Below, piece after piece: positions 1-7,695 of a DNA stretch of 64,000 bases. This DNA comes from DATBFU01 sp035498405 (GTDB lineage: Bacteria > Acidobacteriota > Thermoanaerobaculia > UBA5066 > Gp7-AA6). The notes beneath the pieces were generated by a model. That model was not told where the DNA came from. It saw only the letters and a program-made list of their open reading frames with translations, and made no database searches. The DNA lies in assembly GCA_035498405.1 (NCBI GenBank), contig DATKAE010000003.1, positions 62,001 through 126,000 of the forward strand. The letters run 5' to 3'. The stretch's first letter is position 1; every line of letters begins with the position of its first letter. The translations under genes were made by a program, and so were the position numbers.

Positions 1-1
1 G

Positions 2-3000
2 CCGACGAGCCCTCCGCTCGGCGCCAACCCCAGACCATTCTGCTATCTGCGGCCCGACGGCGCCGAGATCGACTTCTTTGGCGCCGGGCCCGCGTACACG
101 ACGACCGACGCGACGCAGTACAAGCTCGTTCACAACGGTACTGCGCCAAACGACTCGTACACGATGTACGACGGGGACGGCAACGTCTATGACTTCGGCT
201 GGCGGGTCAGCGGGTACGACGACGTCCCGTCCGTCAGTCCCGGATATGCCAGGGACTACGGTCGCAGCCGCGACGGGTACTACCTCACGTCGATCACGGA
301 CCCTTTCGGGAACAGGCTGACGGTCGCCTATCAGGCGGATGGCGTGAGCGCCTGTCCGTTGACCTGTTCGCTGCCGACCGGCATGCGGTGCACGGGCACG
401 ACGACGCGATCCTGGATCCCGGCGACATTCAGCATTCAGCGCGTGGGCGAAGCGTCGCAACAGATCGGAGCCGTCGTATTCGATCCGCCTGCCCGGCGGA
501 TCCGCGCCCTGCGGCTGAAGACGCTGGTCGGCGGGACGGGCCAATTCTCGGAGTGGAGCCTGCAATATGGAACCGTTCCGATCAACCGGGCCAGCATCTA
601 CTGCTCCCCGACTTTGTTGCCGACTCTGACAGGCATTGTCTTTCCGAACGACATTGCCGGATCGGCCTCCTACTCGTTTGACTACTTCCCAAACGTCAAC
701 ATCGCGCAGGGGCTGCTCAAGTCGATGACGCTGCCGACCGGGGCGACGGTGTATTACGACTATGGGAACTATCACTTCTACCGGGGGCGGCTGGCGACCT
801 TTTCGGGAAGCGACGGCTGCAGCCTCCAGCCACCCCCGGCGGGCCAGACCGTTCGCCGGTCGCAGGTCTTCACCAACAGCGGAGCTCCCGGCAGCGCCAC
901 CGCCGACTTGAACCAGCCTTTGGCCCTCAACGAAGGCCCCTGCTTGCCGGGGACAGCCAGCCGGCAGTACCAGCAATCTCAGGTGGGAGTGCTGCGGCGC
1001 ACAGTGGCGGGCCCCGACATCTCGACCGCCGTGACGGAGTACACGCAGTATTCCTTTCCGTACGGCGAGAACGCCACGACGACCTACACCTCGGCCCAGA
1101 CCCTCACCGTGGCATTGATGCCCGCCGATGCGGACGGGAACCGGCGGGCCGAGGCGACCCTCTTCTGGGCGGGCAACGGTCTCGTGGACCCACAGAAACC
1201 GTCTCAGCCGGGCGACCGAGTCGGAGCGGAGCTTCGGCAGGCGGTGTATGCGAGCGACCCGAATCCGGCGGGAATCGGCAGCGTGACGACGCCGGTCTGT
1301 GGCTCGCTCTATGCGGACTCGCTCTGCCCGAGCCACGCGATCCGGGTCATCCAGCATGTCTTCGAATACGACCTCGGTGCAACCGACGATGGTTTGAACC
1401 GCCGGATCAAGTCGGAGACGACCTACCACGGTCCGATCAACAACCCCGATCCGCTCGCGCTCGACTACTGTCCCGCGTGCCCGAAGCACTCGATCGTCTA
1501 TTCGCTTTCCGCTGGAGACACCTGGGAGGGCAACGGCAGGCACTACAACGTCCAGGCGCATTCAGGAAACCTCGGCAACGACGCCCGCGTGATCACGACC
1601 GACTGGGCGCCCAGCACAGGGGCCAACCTTCTCAATCTCTATGCGCGGAGGACGGAGGCCGACCTCACGATCCCGACCCCGACCCAGCCCGCGAGCCGGC
1701 GCAACGCCATCGACCACTACTTCGATTTCGATTCGGCGACCGGTTTTCTGAAGGGAGACTGGGCCTGGGACCCCCCGACCAGCCGGTATCTCGCGCATTG
1801 CCGCTACGGGGACGGTCAGGGAAACGTCCGAGACGACGTGTCGGCGGCAGTCGTTGCCGTGGCACAGCCCGCGACGGACCCCTGTCCCGGTTCGCTCTCC
1901 GCGTGGCCGGCCGCGACCATCGGATTGAACGACGACGCATTCGGCCAAGAGATGACCTATGCGGGAGGTCTCCGCGCGACGAGCTCCTGGCTCAAAGACA
2001 AGACTTCGCTCAGTCAGAGCGCGGGCGGCTGGTTTGCCCAGAACCTCACGCGGGACTCGGCCACCGGATGGGTGAAAGATTCCTCCGACACGGCGGGAAA
2101 GAAGACGAGCTTCCTCTACGACAGCCTGGGGCGCGCGACGGTGATCACGCCGCCCGACGGCGAGGCGCCGACCGTGATTGCGTACGAATCTCCCACGCGG
2201 ACTACCGTGAGCCGGTCCGGAGGAGGAGACAGCACCCAGCAGGTCTATGTTTATGACAACCTCGGGCGGCTCGTCCGCGAGATCCGACAGATGCCGACCG
2301 GCTACTCGGTCCGGACGCACGAGTTCGACGCCCCGGGGCACGAGATCCAGGTTTCCGAGTGGGCAAGCTGCACCAGCGCGGCGGCTCCCTCCGGCGCCTG
2401 CCTGACCGTGGCGCCCTCGGGAACCCTGCGGTCGAACTTCGATCCCTTCGGCCGGCCGCAAGCGATCCGCCGGGCAGACGGATCGACGACGACGGTCGAC
2501 TTCACCGACGGCGCCGTCGCTTTTTCCGAAACGGCCAAGAAGGTGACGGTCGGGAACGTCGGAGGGAGCTGCTCGGGCGGCGTGTGCTCCGGCGGGGGTT
2601 CCGCCACGACGACGTTTCGCTACGATGCCTTCGGCCGCCTCACGAGCGTCACGGAGCCCGCCGCACCCTCGGCCGACGCGACGAGCTACGGCTACGACGC
2701 AGGCAACCGGCTGTTCTCGGTGACGCAGGGCTCCCAAACGAGGACCTTTGCCCATGACGCCTTTGGCTTCCTGGTCCAGGAGTCGACGCCCGAGGCGGGA
2801 ACCGTCACCTACACCGCGGTGGCGGGCGGCAGGACCTACTCGAACTGGGGCAGCGTCGGTAACCTGCGCGGCAAGGCCGAGGCGGACGGGACCTTGTTGA
2901 GGTACACGTACGATTCGGCCGGGCGGCTCAAGACATTGACTGCAGGGGGAGCGAACCTCCTGACGAACTGTTATGACGGAGAAGCGGTGTCGCCGTGCTG

Positions 3001-5254
3001 GTTCGCCGGGTCGGGGGCGAGTGGGGGAAAGCTGTCACAGCGCCTCGGGTCCAACACGGGTGTGGCTTCGACGGTCACGGAGACCTTCACCTATTCCGGG
3101 CTCGGCGGTCGGTTGAGCCAGAAGGACCTCACGATCTCGGGAACGCCCCAGGGCTCTTTGACCTTCACCGAGTCGTGGTCCCACAACCTTCTGGGCCTTC
3201 CCGCTTCGCACACCCATCCCAGGAGAGCAACGGATGCGCCGGTGACCGCGGGCCTGACTTACACGACCGGTCTCGCCGGCGGGCTTTCGTCGGGCGTCCA
3301 GACAGTCGTTTCGTCGGCTGCATACAACCCATCGACACTGCTTTCCTCCTGGAAGGCAGGCAACAACGTTGTCACGACGATCTCTCAGGATTCGGCTCTC
3401 CTGCCCCGGCCTGCCCGAATCTTCGCTTCGCTTGGAGGGTTCGACACCGGGCCGTACACTTACGACGGAGCGGGCAACATCACGGCCATCGGCACGGACC
3501 AATTCGGCTACGACGCGAGATCGCGGCTCGTCTCGGCGACGCTGGCCGGCCAGCCAACGCAGACGTACGGCTACGACCGATTCGGGAACATGAACCCGGC
3601 CGGCGTGAGCGCCGCGACCAACCGGCTCTCGACGGGCATCTACGACGCGCGGGGTAATCTCCTCTCGCTCGCGGGCCAGACGTACTCCTACGACGCGCTC
3701 TCACGGCAGACTTCCGCCGGAACCGAGCGGTATGTCTACGACGGAGCGGGGGAGCGGATCGCGAAGGTAACCGGAGGAGACAGCTTCTTCACGATGATTC
3801 CGTGCCGGTTCCTGAACACGCGCCTGACGCCGAGCGGCCCGGGCAGGGGACCGAGCCTCGCGCCTTCGGAGACTCGGGCGCTGCCGATCGTCGGGAACCC
3901 CCTTTGCAGCGGCGTCCCGTCAAATGCGACGGCCGTGTCCGGCAACCTCACCGTGACCTCGATCACGGCTCCGGGGTCCCTGCTCCTCGCACCTGGAGGA
4001 GTGTCCTCGGTCACGAGCACGTTGAACTACGACGCGACCCCGGGCGTCTTGAACGACAGGGCCAACAACTTCTCGCTCGGGCTCTCTTCGAACGGTCAGC
4101 TGCTCCTGACTAACGCCTCTCCGGCCGCCGTGGACGCGCTGGTGGACGTCACGGGATACTTCACTTCCTCCACCGACACCTGGAGCCTGACACTGCGGGA
4201 CGAGTCGAATCGGCTCTCGACCGAGTACCTCGTGACTCCAACGGCGATAACGCGGACCAAGGACTACTTCTACTTCGGAAACCTGCTGGTGGCGACGCGG
4301 GATTCAGGCGGGAGCTATCTCTACTACTCCTCGGACCATCTGGGCACGCCTCGCCTGGTGACCAACTCCGCCGGCGCCGCCGTGGAGAGCCACAAGTACT
4401 TCCCGTACGGGTCGGAGATCTCCGGAGGATTCGGCAACCACCCCCTGAAGTTCGCTCTGATGGAACGAGACCCCTCCACCGGCAACGACTACGACCACGC
4501 GCGGTTCTCCGTGACGCCCCAGGGCCGGTTCATGAGCCCGGACAAGGTGGGGGGACGCGCCTCGAGCCCGTCGACCTGGAACCGATACAGCTACGTGCAA
4601 GGGAATCCCGTGAGGCGAATCGATCCCGACGGAAGCCTGACGATCGTCCTTCCGGGCACGAACAACGAAGGCAACCCTACGTTCATGCCGGGAGGTTCGT
4701 TCTTCGAGGCCGTGGCACGTACCGTACACGACCGAACCGTTGTCTCCTTTCAATGGTCCGGCGCAAATAGCTCCAGTGCTCGGCTCTCAGCTGCCCGAGC
4801 CCTCGCACGCTTCGTGAAACACTACAAGTTCAAGGCAGGGGAGCAACTCAACCTCGTCGGGTTCAGTCATGGCGGAAATGTGGCGATTACAGCGATCAAT
4901 CTGGGTCTCGGCCGGGCGGTCGACAACTTGGTCACCCTCGGAGCACCTGTTCGGCCGGACTATCAACTTACGCTTCCCGCCTTCGTCAAGAATGGCGTCG
5001 CACTGTACGATCCTCACGATCGAGTACAGTCGAATGGTGGTGGTCGAGTCGTATTTCCCGCCATAGGCGAGATCGGGCGAGCCGACCGACTCTCGCCCGA
5101 TTTCGTGAGCGTTGAGTACGATAGGGACGAAGGGCCGTTTGGGTCACACTCCGTGCTGCGCACGCCCGACGCCTGGAACCAGCTCCTGCCCTATCTCGAT
5201 ATTCCGGCCGACGGAGACACCGCCTCTCTACAGAAGTTGGTTGTTCATGAGTGA
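2..5254 (+). CDS. RHS-repeat protein with C-terminal lipase-like toxin domain (5' partial)
   Basis: The frame is open from the left edge, so the N-terminus is missing; 1750 residues are visible. Many YD/RHS repeats (YDxxGRL, YDxxGN) form the shell. A foreign module from PCRFLNTR to DVTGYF (about residues 1265-1387) interrupts it. The RHS core follows (SSDHLGTPRLV, GRFMSPD, NRYSYVQGNPV, RIDPDGS, ending near residue 1545). The last ~205 residues look like a serine alpha/beta-hydrolase: a GFSHGG nucleophile elbow (Ser1622), a candidate acid in HDRV (Asp1673) and a candidate base in GSHS (His1716). In RHS proteins the segment after the core is the variable toxin, so a secreted lipase or esterase effector is inferred. 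The stop codon overlaps the next small membrane-protein gene by 8 nt, as expected for a toxin-immunity pair. No VgrG or PAAR gene is visible; delivery is unknown. Confidence 0.9.
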   Translation, partial: PTSPPLGANPRPFCYLRPDGAEIDFFGAGPAYTTTDATQYKLVHNGTAPNDSYTMYDGDGNVYDFGWRVSGYDDVPSVSPGYARDYGRSRDGYYLTSITDPFGNRLTVAYQADGVSACPLTCSLPTGMRCTGTTTRSWIPATFSIQRVGEASQQIGAVVFDPPARRIRALRLKTLVGGTGQFSEWSLQYGTVPINRASIYCSPTLLPTLTGIVFPNDIAGSASYSFDYFPNVNIAQGLLKSMTLPTGATVYYDYGNYHFYRGRLATFSGSDGCSLQPPPAGQTVRRSQVFTNSGAPGSATADLNQPLALNEGPCLPGTASRQYQQSQVGVLRRTVAGPDISTAVTEYTQYSFPYGENATTTYTSAQTLTVALMPADADGNRRAEATLFWAGNGLVDPQKPSQPGDRVGAELRQAVYASDPNPAGIGSVTTPVCGSLYADSLCPSHAIRVIQHVFEYDLGATDDGLNRRIKSETTYHGPINNPDPLALDYCPACPKHSIVYSLSAGDTWEGNGRHYNVQAHSGNLGNDARVITTDWAPSTGANLLNLYARRTEADLTIPTPTQPASRRNAIDHYFDFDSATGFLKGDWAWDPPTSRYLAHCRYGDGQGNVRDDVSAAVVAVAQPATDPCPGSLSAWPAATIGLNDDAFGQEMTYAGGLRATSSWLKDKTSLSQSAGGWFAQNLTRDSATGWVKDSSDTAGKKTSFLYDSLGRATVITPPDGEAPTVIAYESPTRTTVSRSGGGDSTQQVYVYDNLGRLVREIRQMPTGYSVRTHEFDAPGHEIQVSEWASCTSAAAPSGACLTVAPSGTLRSNFDPFGRPQAIRRADGSTTTVDFTDGAVAFSETAKKVTVGNVGGSCSGGVCSGGGSATTTFRYDAFGRLTSVTEPAAPSADATSYGYDAGNRLFSVTQGSQTRTFAHDAFGFLVQESTPEAGTVTYTAVAGGRTYSNWGSVGNLRGKAEADGTLLRYTYDSAGRLKTLTAGGANLLTNCYDGEAVSPCWFAGSGASGGKLSQRLGSNTGVASTVTETFTYSGLGGRLSQKDLTISGTPQGSLTFTESWSHNLLGLPASHTHPRRATDAPVTAGLTYTTGLAGGLSSGVQTVVSSAAYNPSTLLSSWKAGNNVVTTISQDSALLPRPARIFASLGGFDTGPYTYDGAGNITAIGTDQFGYDARSRLVSATLAGQPTQTYGYDRFGNMNPAGVSAATNRLSTGIYDARGNLLSLAGQTYSYDALSRQTSAGTERYVYDGAGERIAKVTGGDSFFTMIPCRFLNTRLTPSGPGRGPSLAPSETRALPIVGNPLCSGVPSNATAVSGNLTVTSITAPGSLLLAPGGVSSVTSTLNYDATPGVLNDRANNFSLGLSSNGQLLLTNASPAAVDALVDVTGYFTSSTDTWSLTLRDESNRLSTEYLVTPTAITRTKDYFYFGNLLVATRDSGGSYLYYSSDHLGTPRLVTNSAGAAVESHKYFPYGSEISGGFGNHPLKFALMERDPSTGNDYDHARFSVTPQGRFMSPDKVGGRASSPSTWNRYSYVQGNPVRRIDPDGSLTIVLPGTNNEGNPTFMPGGSFFEAVARTVHDRTVVSFQWSGANSSSARLSAARALARFVKHYKFKAGEQLNLVGFSHGGNVAITAINLGLGRAVDNLVTLGAPVRPDYQLTLPAFVKNGVALYDPHDRVQSNGGGRVVFPAIGEIGRADRLSPDFVSVEYDRDEGPFGSHSVLRTPDAWNQLLPYLDIPADGDTASLQKLVVHE

Positions 5255-5603
5255 CCTGACTCCCGGGAACGGGATCGCGAAGCTCCGGTGGCGTTCACTG
5301 ATCATGCTCTGGACACTTGTAGCGGCAGAGGTCTTGTTCTATCCAAGGCTGGTGCAAGAGTGCTTCCGGACTGTGGGTATTCGTGGGGGTATTGGGGGAG
5401 AAATCGGTGTCTACTGGCTGTTCTGCATTGTACCCGGTGCGGTGCTGTTCTCCATAGGAGCGGCCATCTTGAGTAGCTACGCTGTCCGTCGTTGGCCACG
5501 CCACAGGCGGAAAATCTGGATTTGGCTCTGGTTCGCCAACATCCTCCTACTGGCGATATCTGTCGCGATCTATGTGGGCATTGAGCGTAGATTCTCGGAT
5601 TGA
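5247..5603 (+). CDS. Small three-helix membrane protein, candidate immunity protein to the RHS lipase domain
   Basis: This 118-residue protein starts at an ATG inside the last codons of the RHS gene (8 nt overlap), which implies translational coupling. Three hydrophobic stretches are visible: LIMLWTLVAAEVLFYP, a long one around WLFCIVPGAVLFSIGAAIL, and IWLWFANILLLAISVAIYV. A basic loop (RRWPRHRRK) lies before the last helix. I recognise no named family. Position, size and coupling fit an immunity protein acting in the membrane against the lipase-like toxin domain. Two downstream genes share its pattern of W/F..xxPGxxLF followed later by LLxISVxxY, so it belongs to a local paralog family. The immunity role is inferred from context only. 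Confidence 0.75.
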   Translation: MSDLTPGNGIAKLRWRSLIMLWTLVAAEVLFYPRLVQECFRTVGIRGGIGGEIGVYWLFCIVPGAVLFSIGAAILSSYAVRRWPRHRRKIWIWLWFANILLLAISVAIYVGIERRFSD

Positions 5604-5647
5604 CACGAGAAGTGGAGTTGAGCGCGGGAGCGTCTCAGTTAAAGGTT

Positions 5648-5669
5648 GTCTGAGTCCCTTGGGTCTGAC
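5648..5669. repeat. 22-bp direct repeat, left copy
   Basis: A 22-bp sequence beginning GTCTGAGTCCCTTGGG recurs exactly at 6492-6513. The two copies bracket a segment holding inverted-repeat element copy A, the broken immunity paralog and element copy B. This could mark a duplicated or recombined cassette boundary. Confidence 0.75.
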
Positions 5670-5685
5670 TTCAGAGTAAGAGTAC

Positions 5686-5826
5686 GCGGGGTCAACGCTG
5701 AATCGCTGCGCTTGCGAGGCGTGCTTGCAGGGAATCGCCGAGGCGGCGAGTCGAGTCGTTCCGAGGCAGCTCGGGTCGCGACAGGGGCCATGGATCCGCA
5801 GGGCAGGCATTCAGCGTTGATCCCGC
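5686..5826. repeat. Inverted-repeat element (REP/MITE-like), copy A
   Basis: This ~141-bp non-coding element closely matches 6314-6463. Its ends are inverted: GCGGGGTCAACGCTGAAT at the left and ATTCAGCGTTGATCCCGC at the right. With its margins it accounts for most of the 296-bp gap between the first candidate immunity gene and the broken paralog. No transposase lies inside it. The GGGTCAAC core resembles the repeat bordering the REP-associated transposase at 42976, but the rest differs, so a mobilising link is only a suggestion. Confidence 0.8.
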
Positions 5827-5899
5827 CCCCATGTACAAAGATCTTTTGGAATCTGATCCTGCCTCGGTTGCAGATCGAGCCGCAGGGATCGGAAGCAGA

Positions 5900-6259
5900 G
5901 TGATCGAAACCGATTCGCCACGCTCGGCCTCTAGCGTGGCGCGTCTGCTGTCCTTCGGGCTCGCCGTGGCTCTGATGATCGAAGTTGCTGCGTATCATCC
6001 GCTGGCCTTTTGGATTGCGCGGTCGATGTTTGGAATTCAAGAAGACACGGGATAGGAGCTGTTGGGATTCGTGTTGGTATGGATCCTTCCGGGGGCGCTT
6101 CTCTTTGCTGTGCTGAGCGTCGTAATCATCAGCCGGGCGGCACCGGCAAGTCCGCAGAGGCTCGCAGCAGCCCTCGGTGGCCTTGTCCTTCTTGACCTGA
6201 TCCTGCTGATTCTGTCCGTCCGAATCTACTATTGGCGATTGCTGGGTCCTGGTTCTTGA
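5900..6259 (+). pseudogene. Broken paralog of the candidate immunity protein (in-frame TAG)
   Basis: One reading frame runs from a GTG at 5900 (or an ATG at 5831) to 6259 and is interrupted only by a TAG at 6053-6055. Read through, it encodes 118 residues, the same length as the intact protein at 5247-5603. It has matching features: a first helix (LLSFGLAVALMIEVAAY), then WILPGALLF, then a final helix with LILLILSVRIYYW. The second part could restart from a TTG at 6062. Equal length and motif order suggest a duplicated immunity gene that took a nonsense mutation. Readthrough or two split peptides cannot be excluded from sequence alone. Confidence 0.65.
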
Positions 6260-6313
6260 CGTTCATGGGTAGCACGGATGTCGGCCAGGACCAGTAGGTA
6301 AGCGGAGAGGTAA

Positions 6314-6463
6314 GCGGGGTCAGCGCTGAATCGCTGCGCTTGCGAGGCGTGCTTGCAGGGAATCGACGAGGCGGCGGGTTGAGTCGTTCCGAGGCAACTC
6401 GGGTCGCGACCGGGGCCATGGATCCGCTGGGCGATTTCTTGCAGCGATTCAGCGTTGACCCCG
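6314..6463. repeat. Inverted-repeat element (REP/MITE-like), copy B
   Basis: This second copy of the element at 5686-5826 is ~150 bp. It differs by a few substitutions and an extra GCGATTTCTTGCAGC-like stretch near the right end. Its termini are GCGGGGTCAGCGCTGAAT and ATTCAGCGTTGACCCCG, which are inverted. The copy lies in the gap between the broken immunity paralog and the next small membrane-protein gene. Confidence 0.8.
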
Positions 6464-6491
6464 GCCCGCCGTCCGGCCCGCCGCTTGGGTC

Positions 6492-6513
6492 GTCTGAGTC
6501 CCTTGGGTCTGAC
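6492..6513. repeat. 22-bp direct repeat, right copy
   Basis: This is an exact repeat of 5648-5669, just outside element copy B. Together the two bracket 844 bp containing the broken immunity paralog. Confidence 0.75.
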
Positions 6514-6702
6514 CTCGGCCGCCTTAAACCCCATGAGGTGATCGGTGGAGATTGAATTGGGGACCTTTCGGAATCAGCAGATCAGGAGGGACCCCTTCCT
6601 GCTCTTCCGCGCGTCGTGGCGGCTCGTCTCCATGAGGTGGTTGCATGCGGTGATCGAGACTTCATCGGTCCCTCTCAGAGCAAGTAGCAGGAGCCCGCCC
6701 TC
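6514..6702. other. Gap without a clear gene
   Basis: The only reading frame here is 56 codons from a GTG at 6545 to a TGA at 6713-6715. It has no recognised motif, and its last codons overlap the next gene. It may be a remnant. A GGAG at 6689-6693 probably serves as ribosome binding site for the GTG at 6703. Confidence 0.4.
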
Positions 6703-7077
6703 GTGGGATGGCTGAATCGCTCCGCTTGGCCGTACATCGCCGTCGGAGTCGTCTTGAATCTGTTGTTGCAGCTTGTCTTCTGGCTGCAGTTGGGAGGCGC
6801 AAGACCGAGAGTAACCTTGACGCCATTCCTTTTGGCCTATTCACAGAAGGCGCTGCTCGACCTAGCGGTCTACGACCCGGGATTACCACTTCAGGCGAGC
6901 CTCTGGATGTGCGCCTACCTTGGCGTAGCCCTTCTTCTTTGGTTAGTCCTCGAGGTGGGGCGAAAGTCTCACGCTGGCAATTGGGTTCGCGCCTTCGTGA
7001 GTTGGATTGCTGGGGAAGGTGTGCTGGCCGCCGTCGCCTGGTGGCTCCTACGGGCGGGAGTGCTCTCTATGGAATAA
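6703..7077 (+). CDS. Small polytopic membrane protein in the immunity cluster
   Basis: A 124-residue protein starts at a GTG with GGAG about 10 nt upstream. Three or four hydrophobic segments are visible: YIAVGVVLNLLLQLVFWLQL, LWMCAYLGVALLLWLVLEV and the C-terminal GVLAAVAWWLLRAGVL. It does not share the PGxxLF...ISVxxY pattern of its neighbours, so it seems a different family. Its place between an immunity paralog and a further relative suggests an immunity gene for another, absent toxin tip (an orphan). I recognise no known family, and the function is unknown. Confidence 0.6.
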   Translation: MGWLNRSAWPYIAVGVVLNLLLQLVFWLQLGGARPRVTLTPFLLAYSQKALLDLAVYDPGLPLQASLWMCAYLGVALLLWLVLEVGRKSHAGNWVRAFVSWIAGEGVLAAVAWWLLRAGVLSME

Positions 7078-7205
7078 GGACTCAGGAGAAAAGCGCAGGG
7101 GCGTGTGGCGTCGGGCAATCCTTTCGTCTTTGGCGTGGCAGGTTGTGGTGGTGGCCTTCGTGTTGTTAGAGGTGGGTGGTGAACCGGCAAGGAATCGAGG
7201 GCTCG

Positions 7206-7604
7206 ATGGGTCCGGTGGAAGCGCGCTGGATTGTCTCTGCCCTCGTCGCCCTTTTGCTCGGCCAGGCCGCTTGTTTTCCTTGGCTGGCCGATACCGTTGG
7301 GCGACAGTTGCTAGGCGAGACCGGCGGACTCGAGTCCAGCATCGTCGCCTTCCAATTCCTCCGTGTGCTTCCGGCCGTACTGGTGTTCACTGGCGTTGCA
7401 TCCTGGGGAATGCTAGCGGCCGGCCAGCGATCCCGCACGCTCTTTTGGCTTGCAGTCATGATCGTAGTCATCGTCGATCTCGTCTTGCTGGTGATTTCGG
7501 TGATGCTGTATTTCCAGGGATCGGCTGTGGGACAGATGCGCAGGAGAAGGGGTAACGGACGTGGCGCTCCGTATCAGCTTGCTATGTTGCGAGTGGCTCA
7601 CTAG
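7206..7604 (+). CDS. Divergent paralog of the candidate immunity protein
   Basis: This 132-residue membrane protein could also start at a GTG at 7176, but the ATG at 7206 has GAGGG about 5 nt upstream and begins just before the first helix. Three helices: IVSALVALLLGQAACFPWL, FLRVLPAVLVFTGVASWGML and a long C-terminal one ending VLLVISVMLYF. The middle (LPAVLVF) and final (LLVISVMLY) motifs match the protein at 5247 (VPGAVLF, LLAISVAIY), which supports common ancestry. About 25 codons upstream, in another frame (near 7103-7180), a hydrophobic peptide resembles a first helix of the same family and may be a fragment of a further copy. Confidence 0.6.
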   Translation: MGPVEARWIVSALVALLLGQAACFPWLADTVGRQLLGETGGLESSIVAFQFLRVLPAVLVFTGVASWGMLAAGQRSRTLFWLAVMIVVIVDLVLLVISVMLYFQGSAVGQMRRRRGNGRGAPYQLAMLRVAH

Positions 7605-7652
7605 GTCGTCGGTCGATGGGTGCTCTCCGATTTCCCCGTCTATCGAGAGATA

Positions 7653-7658
7653 TACAAT
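7653..7658 (+). promoter_or_regulatory. Candidate -10 box (TACAAT) of the FG-GAP protein gene
   Basis: TACAAT within TATACAATCC lies 37 nt before the ATG at 7696. The leader carries GGAAGGAG close to the start codon. No good -35 box was found. Confidence 0.4.
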
Positions 7659-7695
7659 CCGGGACAACTAGCGGGCGCAGTGGAAGGAGCTGCCG

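Noticed and set aside
1562..2755. Long minus-strand frame inside the RHS gene
   Set aside because: Composition is Arg/Gly/Ala-rich without motifs, as expected for the reverse of a GC-rich coding region.
6545..6715. 56-codon frame between element copy B and the next membrane protein gene
   Set aside because: No motif, no ribosome binding site, and it overlaps the next gene; kept only as a remark on the gap.
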